Assembly (NCBI GenBank): GCA_963714145.1
Contig: OY970235.1
Span: 1,364,001 to 1,428,000, forward strand
Reading direction: 5' to 3'
Length of the DNA stretch: 64,000 bases
Source of the DNA: JBBWZH01 sp035544115
GTDB taxonomy: Bacteria > Actinomycetota > Actinomycetes > Mycobacteriales > CADCTP01
Shown here: one piece after another, positions 1 to 8,193 of the stretch
Numbering within the stretch: the first letter of the stretch is position 1
Layout: every line of letters begins with the position of its first letter
Position numbers and translations under genes: made by a program
Notes under the pieces: generated by a model
Told to the model about the DNA's origin: nothing
Database searches by the model: none
What the model saw: the letters and a program-made list of their open reading frames with translations, nothing else

Positions 1-248
1 GCGGCCCGGCGCTCACCGTCACCGACGCCCGGTCCGGCCGGCAGGAGGCGCTGGTCCCGCTGCCCAGCCACCAGCCGACCGAGTACGACGCGCAGTGGGC
101 GCCGGTCTGGTCCGCCAGCGACGGCCTGGACGATCTCGCCCAGTCGGTCCGGACCGTCGCGCTGTGCGCCGCGATCCAGGCCGCCGTCACCAGCGAGACC
201 GCGGTGGCCATCCCGGCCGTCCCGGCCGCGCCGGCGGACGCGGCATGA
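1..248 (+). CDS. Gfo/Idh/MocA family oxidoreductase, C-terminal end only
   Basis: Reading codons from position 3 gives about 81 residues ending in TGA at 246-248; the beginning lies outside the window. The tail (segments VPLPSHQPTEYDAQW and DDLAQSVRTVALCAAIQAA) resembles the last strand and helix of Gfo/Idh/MocA NAD(P)-dependent sugar or cyclitol dehydrogenases, where a helix ending in serial alanines follows the substrate domain. The dinucleotide fold is not visible, so the family call rests on the tail and on context: such dehydrogenases commonly pair with the DegT-type aminotransferase that follows, oxidising a hydroxyl to the ketone that is then aminated. It is probably the upstream member of the same operon, 91 bases before the aminotransferase start. 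Confidence 0.5.
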   Translation, partial: GPALTVTDARSGRQEALVPLPSHQPTEYDAQWAPVWSASDGLDDLAQSVRTVALCAAIQAAVTSETAVAIPAVPAAPADAA

Positions 249-339
249 GCGGGCGCGCGTGGAGTCTCCTGCCGGGTCCGGACGCCGACCACCGTCCGGT
301 GGCTACCGCACCCGACGCGACCACCAGGGCGGAGCCGGC

Positions 340-1569
340 ATGAGCGGGTCGCTCGCGCTGCTCGGCGCCGCGCCGGTGCGGACCCGGCCGTACCCGGCGT
401 GGCCGGTCGCGCCCGACGGCGCCGCGGCCGGCCTCGCCGAGGTGCTCCGATCCGGCGTCTGGTGGCAGTCCGGTGCCGGTGCCGCGGAGCGGCTGGAACG
501 CGCGCTGGCCGGCTGGTTCGGCGTCGAGCGGGCGGTCGCGGTCAGCAACGGGACCGCCGCGCTGGAGGTGGCGCTGCGCGCGCTGCGGATCGGCGCCGGG
601 GACGAGGTGCTGGTCCCGGCGATGACGTTCTTCTCGACGGCGAGCGCGGTGGCGGCGGTCGGCGCCGGCCCGGTGCCGGTCGACGTCGACCCGGGCACGT
701 ACAACGTCGACGTCGCGGCGGCGGAGCGGCGGCTGTCGCCGCGGACCCGGGCGTTGATCGTGGTGCACCTGGCCGGCCAGCCGGCCAACCTGGTCGCGGC
801 CCGCGCGTTCTGTGACGGGTACGGGCTGGCGCTGGTCGAGGACAGCGCGCAGGCCATCGCCGCCGAGTGGGCCGGTATCCGGGTCGGCACCGCCGGTGAC
901 CTGGCCACGCTCAGCTTCCAGGCGGCGAAGCTGCTGCCCGGCGGCGAGGGCGGCGCGGTGCTGGTGGCCCGCGACGCCGCGCTGGGCCACCGGGTCGAGC
1001 TGCTGGCCAACTGCGGCCGGCCACGCGGGCACGGCGGCTACGAGCACGCCGTGCTCGGCGGCAACGCGCGGATCAGCGAGTTCAACGCGGCCGTGGTGGA
1101 GGCACACCTCCCGGGCTACCCGCGGCTGGCCGATACGCGCGCGGCCGGCGCGGCGGCGGCGATCCGGGCGCTGCCCGCCGGCGTACCGGTGGTCACCGAC
1201 CCGCGGGTGACCCGGCACGACTGGTACATGCTGATGCTGCGTACGCCGGCCGAGCTGGGTGCCGCCGGGGTCGGCAACGGCCTGCTGGCCGCCGCGCTGT
1301 CGGCCGAGGGCATCCCGGCCAAGGTGCTGTTCCCGGTCTGGTGCACGCTGCCTCCCTTCGCCGGCCGGACCGTCGCCGACCTCGACTGCCCGGAGGCCGC
1401 GGCGGCCGCCGCGGCGGGGATCTGGGTGCACCACCGGATGCTCACCGACGCCGACTTCGCCGGGGACCTGGCGACCGCCTGGGATCGGCTGCTGCGCGCC
1501 ACCGACCTGCTGCGCGCGCTGGCCCGGGACGACCTTCCGGACGGCGCCGGGCTGGGCCGGCGTGGCTGA
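340..1569 (+). CDS. DegT/DnrJ/EryC1/StrS family PLP-dependent aminotransferase
   Basis: A 409-residue fold-type I aminotransferase of the sugar/AHBA-synthase class. NGTAALEVALRAL near residue 70 binds the cofactor phosphate, VEDSAQAI holds the Asp contacting the PLP ring nitrogen, and FQAAKLLPGGEGGAV contains the Schiff-base lysine (K197). The family transfers an amino group, usually from glutamate or glutamine, to a keto-sugar, often nucleotide-linked, or to a keto-cyclitol. I chose ATG 340 because homologues begin just before the LALLGA segment; the reading frame stays open further upstream but without family similarity. It follows the Gfo/Idh dehydrogenase and overlaps the next gene by 8 bases, so it is translationally coupled. 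Substrate cannot be assigned from sequence. Confidence 0.9.
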   Translation: MSGSLALLGAAPVRTRPYPAWPVAPDGAAAGLAEVLRSGVWWQSGAGAAERLERALAGWFGVERAVAVSNGTAALEVALRALRIGAGDEVLVPAMTFFSTASAVAAVGAGPVPVDVDPGTYNVDVAAAERRLSPRTRALIVVHLAGQPANLVAARAFCDGYGLALVEDSAQAIAAEWAGIRVGTAGDLATLSFQAAKLLPGGEGGAVLVARDAALGHRVELLANCGRPRGHGGYEHAVLGGNARISEFNAAVVEAHLPGYPRLADTRAAGAAAAIRALPAGVPVVTDPRVTRHDWYMLMLRTPAELGAAGVGNGLLAAALSAEGIPAKVLFPVWCTLPPFAGRTVADLDCPEAAAAAAAGIWVHHRMLTDADFAGDLATAWDRLLRATDLLRALARDDLPDGAGLGRRG

Positions 1570-2500
1570 CCTGGACCGGCTCGGCCTGGTCGTGGTCAAG
1601 CCGGACGGGGTGGCGCAGTCGCGGACCGCGGCCGTCGTCGACTTCCTGCGGCAGCGCGGGTTCCGGCTGCTCGCCTGCCGGCAGCTCATGCTCGACCCGC
1701 CGCGCCGGGCCGAGCTGTACCGCACCACCCGGGCCGGCGGCCGGCTGGACTGGGAGCTCAACGGGGTCCTCTACGCGCTCGGGCCGGTACACGCGCTGCT
1801 GGTCGACGGCCCGCCGGGGGCCGGGTTCGATTCGGCGGCACACCGGCTCTCCGCTGGGCTGAAGGGATCGTTCGTCCCGGCCCGGGCCGCCGCCGGGACG
1901 CTCCGCGCCGACCTCGGCGCGCTGAACCCGGTGTTCAATCTCGTCCACACCACCGACGCCACCGGGGACCTGGACCGCGAGACCGCGGCGCTGTTCGACC
2001 GCCCGATCCGGGACGTGGTCCGGGACGGCCGCGGCACGCCCGGCCCCCTGCGGGCCGGCGGGCGCCCGGAAGGCGGTGGCGGGCTGGCGGGCGGCTGGTT
2101 GCCGGCGCCCGGCCACGGGCCGGCGGCCGGCGGTCCAGCAGCCGGCGGTGGGCCGTTCCGGCTGTGGTCGACGGTCTCGACCACGCTGCGGTCCTGGCTG
2201 GTACGGCAGGCCGGGCCGGAAGCGGCGGCCCCGCTCGCCGAGGTCGGCTGGCCCGCCGACAGCGCCGGCCCCGGCGTGCCGGCGCTCCGCCGCGCCGCCG
2301 AGGCCTGGACCGGCCTGCTCGCGGCGGCCCGGCCGTACGTCGACCAGGCCACGCTCGGGCGGCTCGCCGGGGTCCGTACCGGGGCCTGGTCCTACCCGGA
2401 CTTCCGCGCGACCGGCGCCGCGCCGGCGTGGCCGGCGTACCTGACGTACACCACCATCCGGTACCTGGACCTGTGCCTGGAGCGCGGCGATGCCGGCTAG
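1562..2500 (+). CDS. Nucleoside-diphosphate-kinase-domain protein with C-terminal extension
   Basis: A 312-residue protein. Residues 1-145 match the NDK fold: VVVKPDGVAQ with phosphate-binding K13, TLRADLG with R115, and NPVFNLVHTTDA with N126 and the phospho-accepting histidine H129, in the order and approximate spacing of canonical NDK (K12, R105, N115, H118). Housekeeping NDK is about 140 residues; here a Gly/Pro-rich linker (about 160-195) leads into some 115 unassigned residues rich in Trp, Tyr and Ala. The GTG start at 1562 overlaps the aminotransferase stop by 8 bases and the gene's end overlaps the next start by 11. A dedicated phosphoryl-transfer enzyme of the pathway is likelier than the housekeeping NDK; it may also be a pseudoenzyme. 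Confidence 0.75.
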   Translation: MADLDRLGLVVVKPDGVAQSRTAAVVDFLRQRGFRLLACRQLMLDPPRRAELYRTTRAGGRLDWELNGVLYALGPVHALLVDGPPGAGFDSAAHRLSAGLKGSFVPARAAAGTLRADLGALNPVFNLVHTTDATGDLDRETAALFDRPIRDVVRDGRGTPGPLRAGGRPEGGGGLAGGWLPAPGHGPAAGGPAAGGGPFRLWSTVSTTLRSWLVRQAGPEAAAPLAEVGWPADSAGPGVPALRRAAEAWTGLLAAARPYVDQATLGRLAGVRTGAWSYPDFRATGAAPAWPAYLTYTTIRYLDLCLERGDAG

Positions 2501-4010
2501 CCCGGATGTTGTGGTCGTCGGCGCCGGCGTGATCGGGCTCGCGGTCACCCGGGCGCTCGCGCTGGCCGGGCTGGACGCGGTCTGCGTCGGGCCGCCGTAC
2601 ACCGAGCCGGGCACCGCCGCGCTGGCCGCCGGCGCGATGCTCGGCGCGATCGGCGAGGTGGAGTGCGGCTGGGCCGGGCCGGCCGCGCGCGCCGAGCTGG
2701 ACTTCCGGGTCGCCGCGCAGCGCCGGTACCCGTCGTTCCTGGCCGAGCTGGCCGTTGGCGGGCCGGCCGGCGGGCCGACCGGCGGGCCGACCGGCGGGCC
2801 GACCGGCGGGCCGATCGGCGGGCGGGCCGGCGGCGGGCGGCCGATCCGGGCCGGGATGGGCACGGTGATCGTCGCGAACCTGGTCAACCACGCCGACCGG
2901 GAGAACCTCGCCGCGATGGCCGCCGCCGCGGCGGCGAGCGGGCTGCCCGCCGAGCCGGTGCCGGTCGACGCGGTACCCGGCCTGCGCCCGGCCCGCGGCC
3001 ACGAGCCGGTCGCGGCGCTGCACCTGCCCGCCGAGGGCTGGGTGGTCACCGCCGACCTGCTCGCCGCGCTCGACGACGCCGTCCAGGACCGGCGGGTCCG
3101 CGCCACGGTCACCGAGCTGGTCCCCGGCCCGGACCGGGTCACCGGCGTACGGCTGGACAGCGGCGACGCGATCAGCGCCGGCCACGTCGTGCTCGCCGCC
3201 GGGGCCGGGATCGCCCGGCTCGCCGAGCGGTGGCCGTTCCCGGACCGGGCGCCGGCGCCGCGGCTGCTCGCCGGCAAGGGCGTCAGCCTGCTGGTCGACG
3301 GGCTGCCCGACTTCCCGTACGTGCTGCGCACGCCGAACCGGGACTTCGCCTGCGGCACCCACGTCGTACCGCAGCAGGACGGCGGGGTCTACCTCGGCGC
3401 CACCAACCGCATCTCGGCCACGCCCGGTGGTAGCCCGGGCGTCACCCTCGGCGAAGTGCACGCCCTGCTGCACAGCGCGATGCACGAGATCAACACCGAC
3501 TTCCGGACGGCGCTGCTGCGCTCGGTCCGGTACGGGATGCGCCCGCTGGTGGCCGACCACGTCCCGCTGCTCGGCGGCACCGGCGTACCGGGGCTGTCGA
3601 TCGCCACCGGCACGTACCGCAACGGGATCCTGATGGCGCCGCTGTTCGCCGACCTGCTCGCCGCCGAGATCGCCTCCGGACAGCCGGCGCCGGGCAACCC
3701 GTTCTCGCCGCGGGACCCGGGCCGGGCGCGCCAGGACGAGGCCGCCGGCATCGAGGCGTTCACCGCCGGCGTCCGGCACCTCACCTCGTTCATCCTCGAG
3801 CCCGGTGGGCACCTGCCGTACGACCGGGAGCGGGAGCTGGCCGCGTTCCTCGCCGGGCTGGGACGGCTGGCCATCGCCGACGACGGCGGCCGGGAACGGC
3901 TGCGCGCGCTGCTCGCCGAGACCCCGATCGCCGAGCTGGTGCCGCAGCTGTTCTACGACCTGGCGCAGGCCGACCGGGACGGCGCGCCGCCGGCGCCGCG
4001 ACCGCCGTGA
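2490..4010 (+). CDS. FAD-dependent amine/glycine oxidase family protein (DAO fold)
   Basis: A 506-residue flavoprotein beginning PDVVVVGAGVIGLAV, a Rossmann GxGxxG motif for FAD near residues 8-16, and with the distal DAO signature GTYRNGILMAPLFADLLAAEI near residue 375, as in ThiO/glycine oxidase and D-amino-acid oxidases. Such enzymes oxidise a C-N bond to an imine with release of hydrogen peroxide. Two departures: a six-unit GGPT-like tetrapeptide repeat (bases 2757-2828) inserted in the substrate domain, and about 110 residues beyond the usual end. ATG 2490 overlaps the preceding gene by 11 bases and the stop overlaps the next start (GTGA). In this operon it may act on the amine installed by the aminotransferase, which is inference. 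Confidence 0.82.
   Translation: MPASPDVVVVGAGVIGLAVTRALALAGLDAVCVGPPYTEPGTAALAAGAMLGAIGEVECGWAGPAARAELDFRVAAQRRYPSFLAELAVGGPAGGPTGGPTGGPTGGPIGGRAGGGRPIRAGMGTVIVANLVNHADRENLAAMAAAAAASGLPAEPVPVDAVPGLRPARGHEPVAALHLPAEGWVVTADLLAALDDAVQDRRVRATVTELVPGPDRVTGVRLDSGDAISAGHVVLAAGAGIARLAERWPFPDRAPAPRLLAGKGVSLLVDGLPDFPYVLRTPNRDFACGTHVVPQQDGGVYLGATNRISATPGGSPGVTLGEVHALLHSAMHEINTDFRTALLRSVRYGMRPLVADHVPLLGGTGVPGLSIATGTYRNGILMAPLFADLLAAEIASGQPAPGNPFSPRDPGRARQDEAAGIEAFTAGVRHLTSFILEPGGHLPYDRERELAAFLAGLGRLAIADDGGRERLRALLAETPIAELVPQLFYDLAQADRDGAPPAPRPP
2757..2828 (+). repeat. 12-bp tandem repeat coding for GGPT units
   Basis: Six consecutive 12-bp units of the form GGCGGGCCGACC; units at 2769-2804 are identical and the flanking ones differ by one to three bases. 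The unit keeps the reading frame of the FAD oxidase and adds Gly-Gly-Pro-Thr tetrapeptides, so copy-number change would lengthen a loop without breaking the gene. Confidence 0.9.
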
Positions 4011-4852
4011 GGCTGGCCGGCGGCCGGCGGCTGCGGGTGCTCGGCCCGCTCACCGAGGGCCGCTCGTACGACGTGTTCGAGGTGCTGGACGAGGCCGACG
4101 GGCGCCGGCTGGTCGCGAAGGTCGACCGGCGCGGCACCGGCCGGCTCGACCACGAGCACGCGGTGCTGCGGCTGCTCGCCGGCTCCGGCGTGCCGGCGGC
4201 GGCGCCGGTCGGGCTGGACCGGGTGGCCGGCGCCGGCTACCGCTGCCTGCTGCTCGAACACCATCCCGGCGCGGCCCCGGACGATCCGGCCGGCTACCGG
4301 CGCTGGGGCGCCGACCTGGCCCGCCTCAGCACCCTGGACTGGCAGGCCGCCGGCTGGCCGGTGCGCCGGGCGCGGCCGATCGACGCGGCCGGCCTGCAGG
4401 CGCAGCACCTGGCCACCGTACGGCGACTGCACCGCTACCTCGGCGGGCTGGCCGCGACCGTCGGCGCCGTCCGGATCCCGGCGACGCCGGTGGTGCTCAC
4501 CCACGGCGACCCGGCGCCGGCGAACTACCTCTACCACGCCGGCCGCGGCGTACTGCTGGACTTCGAGCTCACCCGGCCGGCACCGCGCGGCATCGACGTC
4601 GCCCGCGCGGCGCTCGTACTGCGGCTGACCTGCCCGGACGAGCGGTGGGAGCCGGCGCTGCGGGAGTTCCTGCGCGGCTACCGCGGCCGGGTCGGCTGGT
4701 CGCCGGCCGAGCACTGGAAGACCTGGCTCTCGGTGGCCGGCGTGCAGCTGCTGGCCTGGCGGGTCGCCGCGCGCCGGCAGCCGCGCACCCCGCCCTGGCA
4801 AGGCGTCATCACCGCGCTGACCGGGCTGCTCGCGCACCGGCTGCCGGGCTGA
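4007..4852 (+). CDS. Aminoglycoside-phosphotransferase-like (APH/choline kinase fold) kinase
   Basis: A 281-residue kinase-fold protein. LVAKVD near residue 45 carries the ATP-binding lysine; LTHGDPAPANYL holds the catalytic loop with H166, D168 and N173; LLDFE holds the metal-binding aspartate D185. These are the Brenner and DFG-equivalent motifs of APH-family small-molecule kinases. The GTG start at 4007 overlaps the upstream TGA, so it is coupled to the oxidase. In the operon it could phosphorylate the amino-sugar or cyclitol intermediate, or serve as self-resistance by phosphorylating the final product; the sequence does not distinguish these. Confidence 0.85.
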   Translation: MRLAGGRRLRVLGPLTEGRSYDVFEVLDEADGRRLVAKVDRRGTGRLDHEHAVLRLLAGSGVPAAAPVGLDRVAGAGYRCLLLEHHPGAAPDDPAGYRRWGADLARLSTLDWQAAGWPVRRARPIDAAGLQAQHLATVRRLHRYLGGLAATVGAVRIPATPVVLTHGDPAPANYLYHAGRGVLLDFELTRPAPRGIDVARAALVLRLTCPDERWEPALREFLRGYRGRVGWSPAEHWKTWLSVAGVQLLAWRVAARRQPRTPPWQGVITALTGLLAHRLPG

Positions 4853-4862
4853 TCGGGATGCC

Positions 4863-5507
4863 GTGCTGATCGAGGTCTGCGGCGCGGACGGCGCCGGGAA
4901 GTCCAGTCTGATCGACCGGTTGCGCCGCCGGCTGGCCGACACCCGCCAGGCCCGGGCGTACGAGCGGGTGCTGCGCAGCGACGGGCGGAACGTGCTGGAG
5001 TGGGCCGCGGACACCACCGGCGAGCCGTTCGACGCCGGCCAGCTCGACGTGGTGGTGATCCTCGACGTGCTCCGCCAGGCGCACGGGGACCTGCACCTCT
5101 ACCAGCGGAATCCGACCTCGCACGCGTTCGTCAGCTTCTACCACGCGGCGCTGCTGGCCCGCCTGCACGGCAGCGGCCAGCAAGGCACGGCGAACCTGCG
5201 CCAGCTGCTGACCCTGCTGCCGCACCCCGACCTCTCGTTCCGGATCATGGTGCCGGCAGACGTGGCGCTGGCCCGGCTGCGCGAGCGGGCCAAGGGCGAC
5301 ACGCTGCTGGCCGCGCCCGACCCGGCGAGGGCGGCCGCCGCCGCGGCGACGAGCTGGGCCGCCGCGGCCTGGGCGCTGCCGTACCAGCAGGTCGTGCTGG
5401 ACGGCACCCGGCCCGCCGACCTGGTCGCCGACCAGGCCTTCGAGGCGCTCCGCGGGCTGCTCGACGGTCAGCCGGCCGGCGGGCCGGCCAGCAGCGGGGC
5501 GAGCTGA
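4863..5507 (+). CDS. Thymidylate-kinase-like P-loop kinase
   Basis: A 214-residue protein starting LIEVCGADGAGKSSLIDRL, a Walker A loop at residues 7-15 typical of dTMP kinase and related nucleoside or small-molecule kinases. MVPADVALARLRERAKGD in the middle matches the segment before the lid region of TMPK. The housekeeping TMPK signature E-R-Y/D-R-Y is not visible, so the substrate may not be dTMP. It starts with GTG 10 bases after the phosphotransferase stop and is the last gene of the plus-strand operon; its 3' end overlaps the convergent gene by 40 bases. With an NDK-domain protein and an APH-like kinase it makes three phosphoryl-transfer proteins in one operon. Confidence 0.75.
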   Translation: MLIEVCGADGAGKSSLIDRLRRRLADTRQARAYERVLRSDGRNVLEWAADTTGEPFDAGQLDVVVILDVLRQAHGDLHLYQRNPTSHAFVSFYHAALLARLHGSGQQGTANLRQLLTLLPHPDLSFRIMVPADVALARLRERAKGDTLLAAPDPARAAAAAATSWAAAAWALPYQQVVLDGTRPADLVADQAFEALRGLLDGQPAGGPASSGAS

Positions 5508-6106
5508 TCGGCGCCGATCCGGTCGGCGTCGCCGCGCGGCGGCACCCACATCAGCCGCGACCCGGCGTTGTACGCGGCGGCCCGGCCGGCCGCGGTGCCC
5601 ATCGGCACGACCGCCAGCTCGCTGCGGTCATGCCGGAACGACCGCAGCAGCCGGACGCCCCAGTCGACGTGGATCTCCGCCGGGGCGAAGTAGGCGAGCT
5701 TGATGATCGGCGCCGGCAGCTGGGCGAGCAGGTCGATCGCGGCGGCCAGCTCGTCGATGCCGGCCGGCGGGTCGTCCCGGTGGATCATCGGCAGCGGCAC
5801 GATTCCGGCCGCGTCGATCATCTCGACGCCGCGCCGGCCCTGCTCCACCGCGTCGACCGGGAACTGCAGGTGCGTGACGATCGTGCCGCGCGACCGGCCG
5901 ATGACCGCGGCGAGGTTGTCCAGCCCGGGCACCGTGGTCATCGCGCTGACCCGGAACCCGGCGCCGGCACCGGGTTCGCGCGGCGGCGCGCCGGTGGCCG
6001 GGCTGTCCATGTCGATCTCGAACCACTTCCAGGGTGGGCCGATCTCGGCGACGCTCTCGACCTCGACGACGATCCGCTCCGGATCGACGGCCGTGAGTAG
6101 CTCCAC
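5468..6106 (-). CDS. Type I 3-dehydroquinate-dehydratase-like protein
   Basis: A 212-residue protein from GTG at 6106, preceded by AGCGGAGG about 6 bases upstream; upstream in-frame residues look non-coding. LPMIHRDD supplies H109 and IIKLAYFAP supplies K136. The 27-residue His-Lys interval equals that between the general-base His and Schiff-base Lys of E. coli AroD (H143, K170). Near the end, LAVVPMGTAAGRAAAYNAG resembles the MSMG...R region that holds the substrate-binding arginine (here R175). It is shorter than AroD (252) and its N-terminal strands diverge, so it may be an aldolase-like relative rather than a true dehydratase. Most actinomycetes use the unrelated type II enzyme, which makes a pathway-specific role plausible. 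Convergent with the kinase gene. Confidence 0.55.
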   Translation of the reverse strand: MELLTAVDPERIVVEVESVAEIGPPWKWFEIDMDSPATGAPPREPGAGAGFRVSAMTTVPGLDNLAAVIGRSRGTIVTHLQFPVDAVEQGRRGVEMIDAAGIVPLPMIHRDDPPAGIDELAAAIDLLAQLPAPIIKLAYFAPAEIHVDWGVRLLRSFRHDRSELAVVPMGTAAGRAAAYNAGSRLMWVPPRGDADRIGADQLAPLLAGPPAG

Positions 6107-6282
6107 CGCTGCGCCTCCGCTCTCCAGCCCCGCCCCGACCGTACCCGGGCCCGGACGGCGGGCCGCGCGGGCGGCCGTCGTTCGCGCCGCACAAGCCGCG
6201 GCCCGGCCTTGTGCTCCCGGCCCGATGGCCGCGGCCGCCGCCGCGCCTACCGTCGGAAGCACATTCTCGAAGGAGGCGCACC

Positions 6283-6819
6283 ATGCCAAGTCCCTGTCGT
6301 CCTGCTGCTGTGGCGGGGATTGCTGGCGATCGCGATCGGGGTGGTGTCGGTCGTCTGGCCGGGCATCACCGTCGGCGCGTTCGTGATCGTGTTCGCGGTC
6401 TACGCGTTCCTGGCCGCCGCCACCGACACGGCCCGGGCGTTCGGCAGCGCCGCGCCGCCGGTCGCCGGCGACCGGCTGCTGGCGCTACTGTCGGTGGCCG
6501 CCGGGGTGGTCGCGTGGCCTGGCCGGACATCCCGGCCTACCCGTTGACCCTCTGGGTGGCGGCATGGGCGTTCGTCACCGGGTTCGTCGAGACCGGGCTG
6601 GCGTTCCGGGCCGGCGAGACCGTCGGGGAGCGGAGCATGTTCGGGCTCACCGGGCTGGTGTCGATCGCCCTCGGCGTCGTGCTGGCGATCCGCCCGGACA
6701 TCGGCGCGCTGACCCTGGCCACCGTCTTCGGCCTGTTCAGCCTCGGCGACGGCATCTCCATGCTGACCATCGCGGCCGACCCGGCGGCTCCACTCTCCCC
6801 GGCCGCCCGCGCCGCCTGA
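6283..6819 (+). pseudogene. HdeD-family (DUF308) membrane protein, two frameshifts
   Basis: A strong AGGAGG at 6271-6276 precedes ATG 6283, but that frame becomes non-membrane at once. The next frame (codons from 6284) reads VPVVLLLWRGLLAIAIGVV, then membrane helices through about 6510; the original frame then resumes with WPDIPAYPLTLWVAAWAF to the stop at 6819. Pieced together the product has about six hydrophobic segments and the repeated W-P-G/D-helix pattern of HdeD/DUF308 proteins. Two compensating single-base changes, one just after the start and one near 6515, would restore a protein of about 178 residues. Either a degenerate gene or two sequencing errors in G/C runs. Confidence 0.65.
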
Positions 6820-6889
6820 CCGGCGAGCCTCGACGGCCCCGCTGGACGGGCCGCGAGCCGCCCGGGCGGGGCCGGCCGGCGATGGCGGC

Positions 6890-8155
6890 GTGGAGGCCGC
6901 CAGCCGGGCCGCGGAACAGCGACTGTCGGCCGTCGCGGCGGTCGTGAACGCCCGGGTCGTCGAGGTCAGCGGCGACGTGCGCGACCACCTGATCCAGTCC
7001 ATCGAGGAACTGCGGGGCGACGAGCAGGTGGTCAACCTGCTCGCCGCCAGCGTCGCGGCGAACGTCACGACGGTGCTGCACATCCTCGAACACGACATCG
7101 TGCCGGAGCAGGTGGAGCCACCCGCCGCCGCCATCGAGTACGCCCGGAGGCTCGCCCAGCGCGGCGTGCCGCTGCCGGCGCTCATCCGCGCCTACCGGGT
7201 CGGCCACGGCCGGTTCTTGCGCTGGTGCCTGGACGAGGCGGCCCGGCAGATCCCCGACGGCCCGACGGTCGCGGCGATCGCCGACCGCATGCTCGACCTG
7301 AGCTTCCGGTACATCGACCGCGTCACCGAACGCCTCATCACCGCCTACCAGCAGGAACGGGACCGCTGGCTGCTCACACACACCGCGGCCCGGGCCGCGC
7401 GGGTCAAGGCGCTGCTGGCCGACGAACGCGCGGACGCCGGCGCGGCCGAGACCGCGCTGGGGTACCCGCTCCGCCAGCACCACATCGGCCTGGTGTCCTG
7501 GGTGCCCGAACCGACCCGCGGCGGCGACGGCCTGGCCCGCCTGGACCGGCTCACCGTCGCCGTCGGCGAGGCGCTGGGCGCGCGGGGCCGGCCGCTGTTC
7601 GTGCCCTGCGACGAATCGGCCGCCTGGTCATGGCTCCCGATGGGCGGCCACGCCGACGTCGGCTACGACACGCTGGACAAGATCCTCGAAGACCAGGATC
7701 CGACCGCCCGGATCGCGGTCGGCGAACCCGCGCCCGGGCTGGACGGGTTCCGGCAGACGCACCAGCAGGCGCTGCGGGCTCAGGACCTGGCCAACGCCGC
7801 CCGCCCTGGGCCCCGGGCCACCGCGTTCGCCGACGTGGCCCCGGTTGCGCTGCTCCTGCCCGACCTCGACGCCACCCGCGGCTGGGTCTGGAACGTCCTC
7901 GGCCGGCTCGCCGACGACGACGAACACGAACGGCGGCTGCGCGAGACCCTGCGCGTCTTCCTGGCCACCGGCAACAGCTACGCCGCCACGGCCGAACGTC
8001 TCCGCCTGCACCGGAACACCGTCCAGTACCGGGTACGCAAGGCCGAGGAAGCCATCCGCCGCCCGATCCAGGACCACCGCACCGACCTCGAACTGGCGCT
8101 GCGGGTCTGTCACGTCCTCGGGTCGACCGTGCTCCGCCCGCCGCCCACGGCGTGA
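6890..8155 (+). CDS. PucR/CdaR-type transcriptional regulator
   Basis: A 421-residue protein with an N-terminal helical region (about 1-160, including FRYIDRVTERLITAYQQERD), a central degenerate GGDEF-like segment as in CdaR, and a C-terminal PucR helix-turn-helix: LRVFLATGNSYAATAERL, then HRNTVQYRVRKAEE near residues 370-395. This C-terminal pattern is diagnostic of the PucR HTH_30 family. GTG 6890 is the first start in frame; no clear Shine-Dalgarno is seen. No obvious target lies downstream on the same strand: the next gene is on the opposite strand and convergent. It probably responds to a small metabolite; the ligand is unknown. Confidence 0.88.
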   Translation: MEAASRAAEQRLSAVAAVVNARVVEVSGDVRDHLIQSIEELRGDEQVVNLLAASVAANVTTVLHILEHDIVPEQVEPPAAAIEYARRLAQRGVPLPALIRAYRVGHGRFLRWCLDEAARQIPDGPTVAAIADRMLDLSFRYIDRVTERLITAYQQERDRWLLTHTAARAARVKALLADERADAGAAETALGYPLRQHHIGLVSWVPEPTRGGDGLARLDRLTVAVGEALGARGRPLFVPCDESAAWSWLPMGGHADVGYDTLDKILEDQDPTARIAVGEPAPGLDGFRQTHQQALRAQDLANAARPGPRATAFADVAPVALLLPDLDATRGWVWNVLGRLADDDEHERRLRETLRVFLATGNSYAATAERLRLHRNTVQYRVRKAEEAIRRPIQDHRTDLELALRVCHVLGSTVLRPPPTA

Positions 8156-8193
8156 GCCGCCGGGGCCGCGGCGCGGCCTCGTCCCAGCGGTCG

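Noticed and set aside
1562..2500. Housekeeping nucleoside diphosphate kinase (ndk).
   Set aside because: Twice the usual length, embedded in an operon of biosynthetic type, and sequence around the active site diverges from the very conserved housekeeping enzyme.
2757..2828. CRISPR-like array from regularly spaced repeats.
   Set aside because: Units are contiguous, without spacers, and encode an in-frame tetrapeptide; the same holds for 20761-20830. No CRISPR array seen anywhere.
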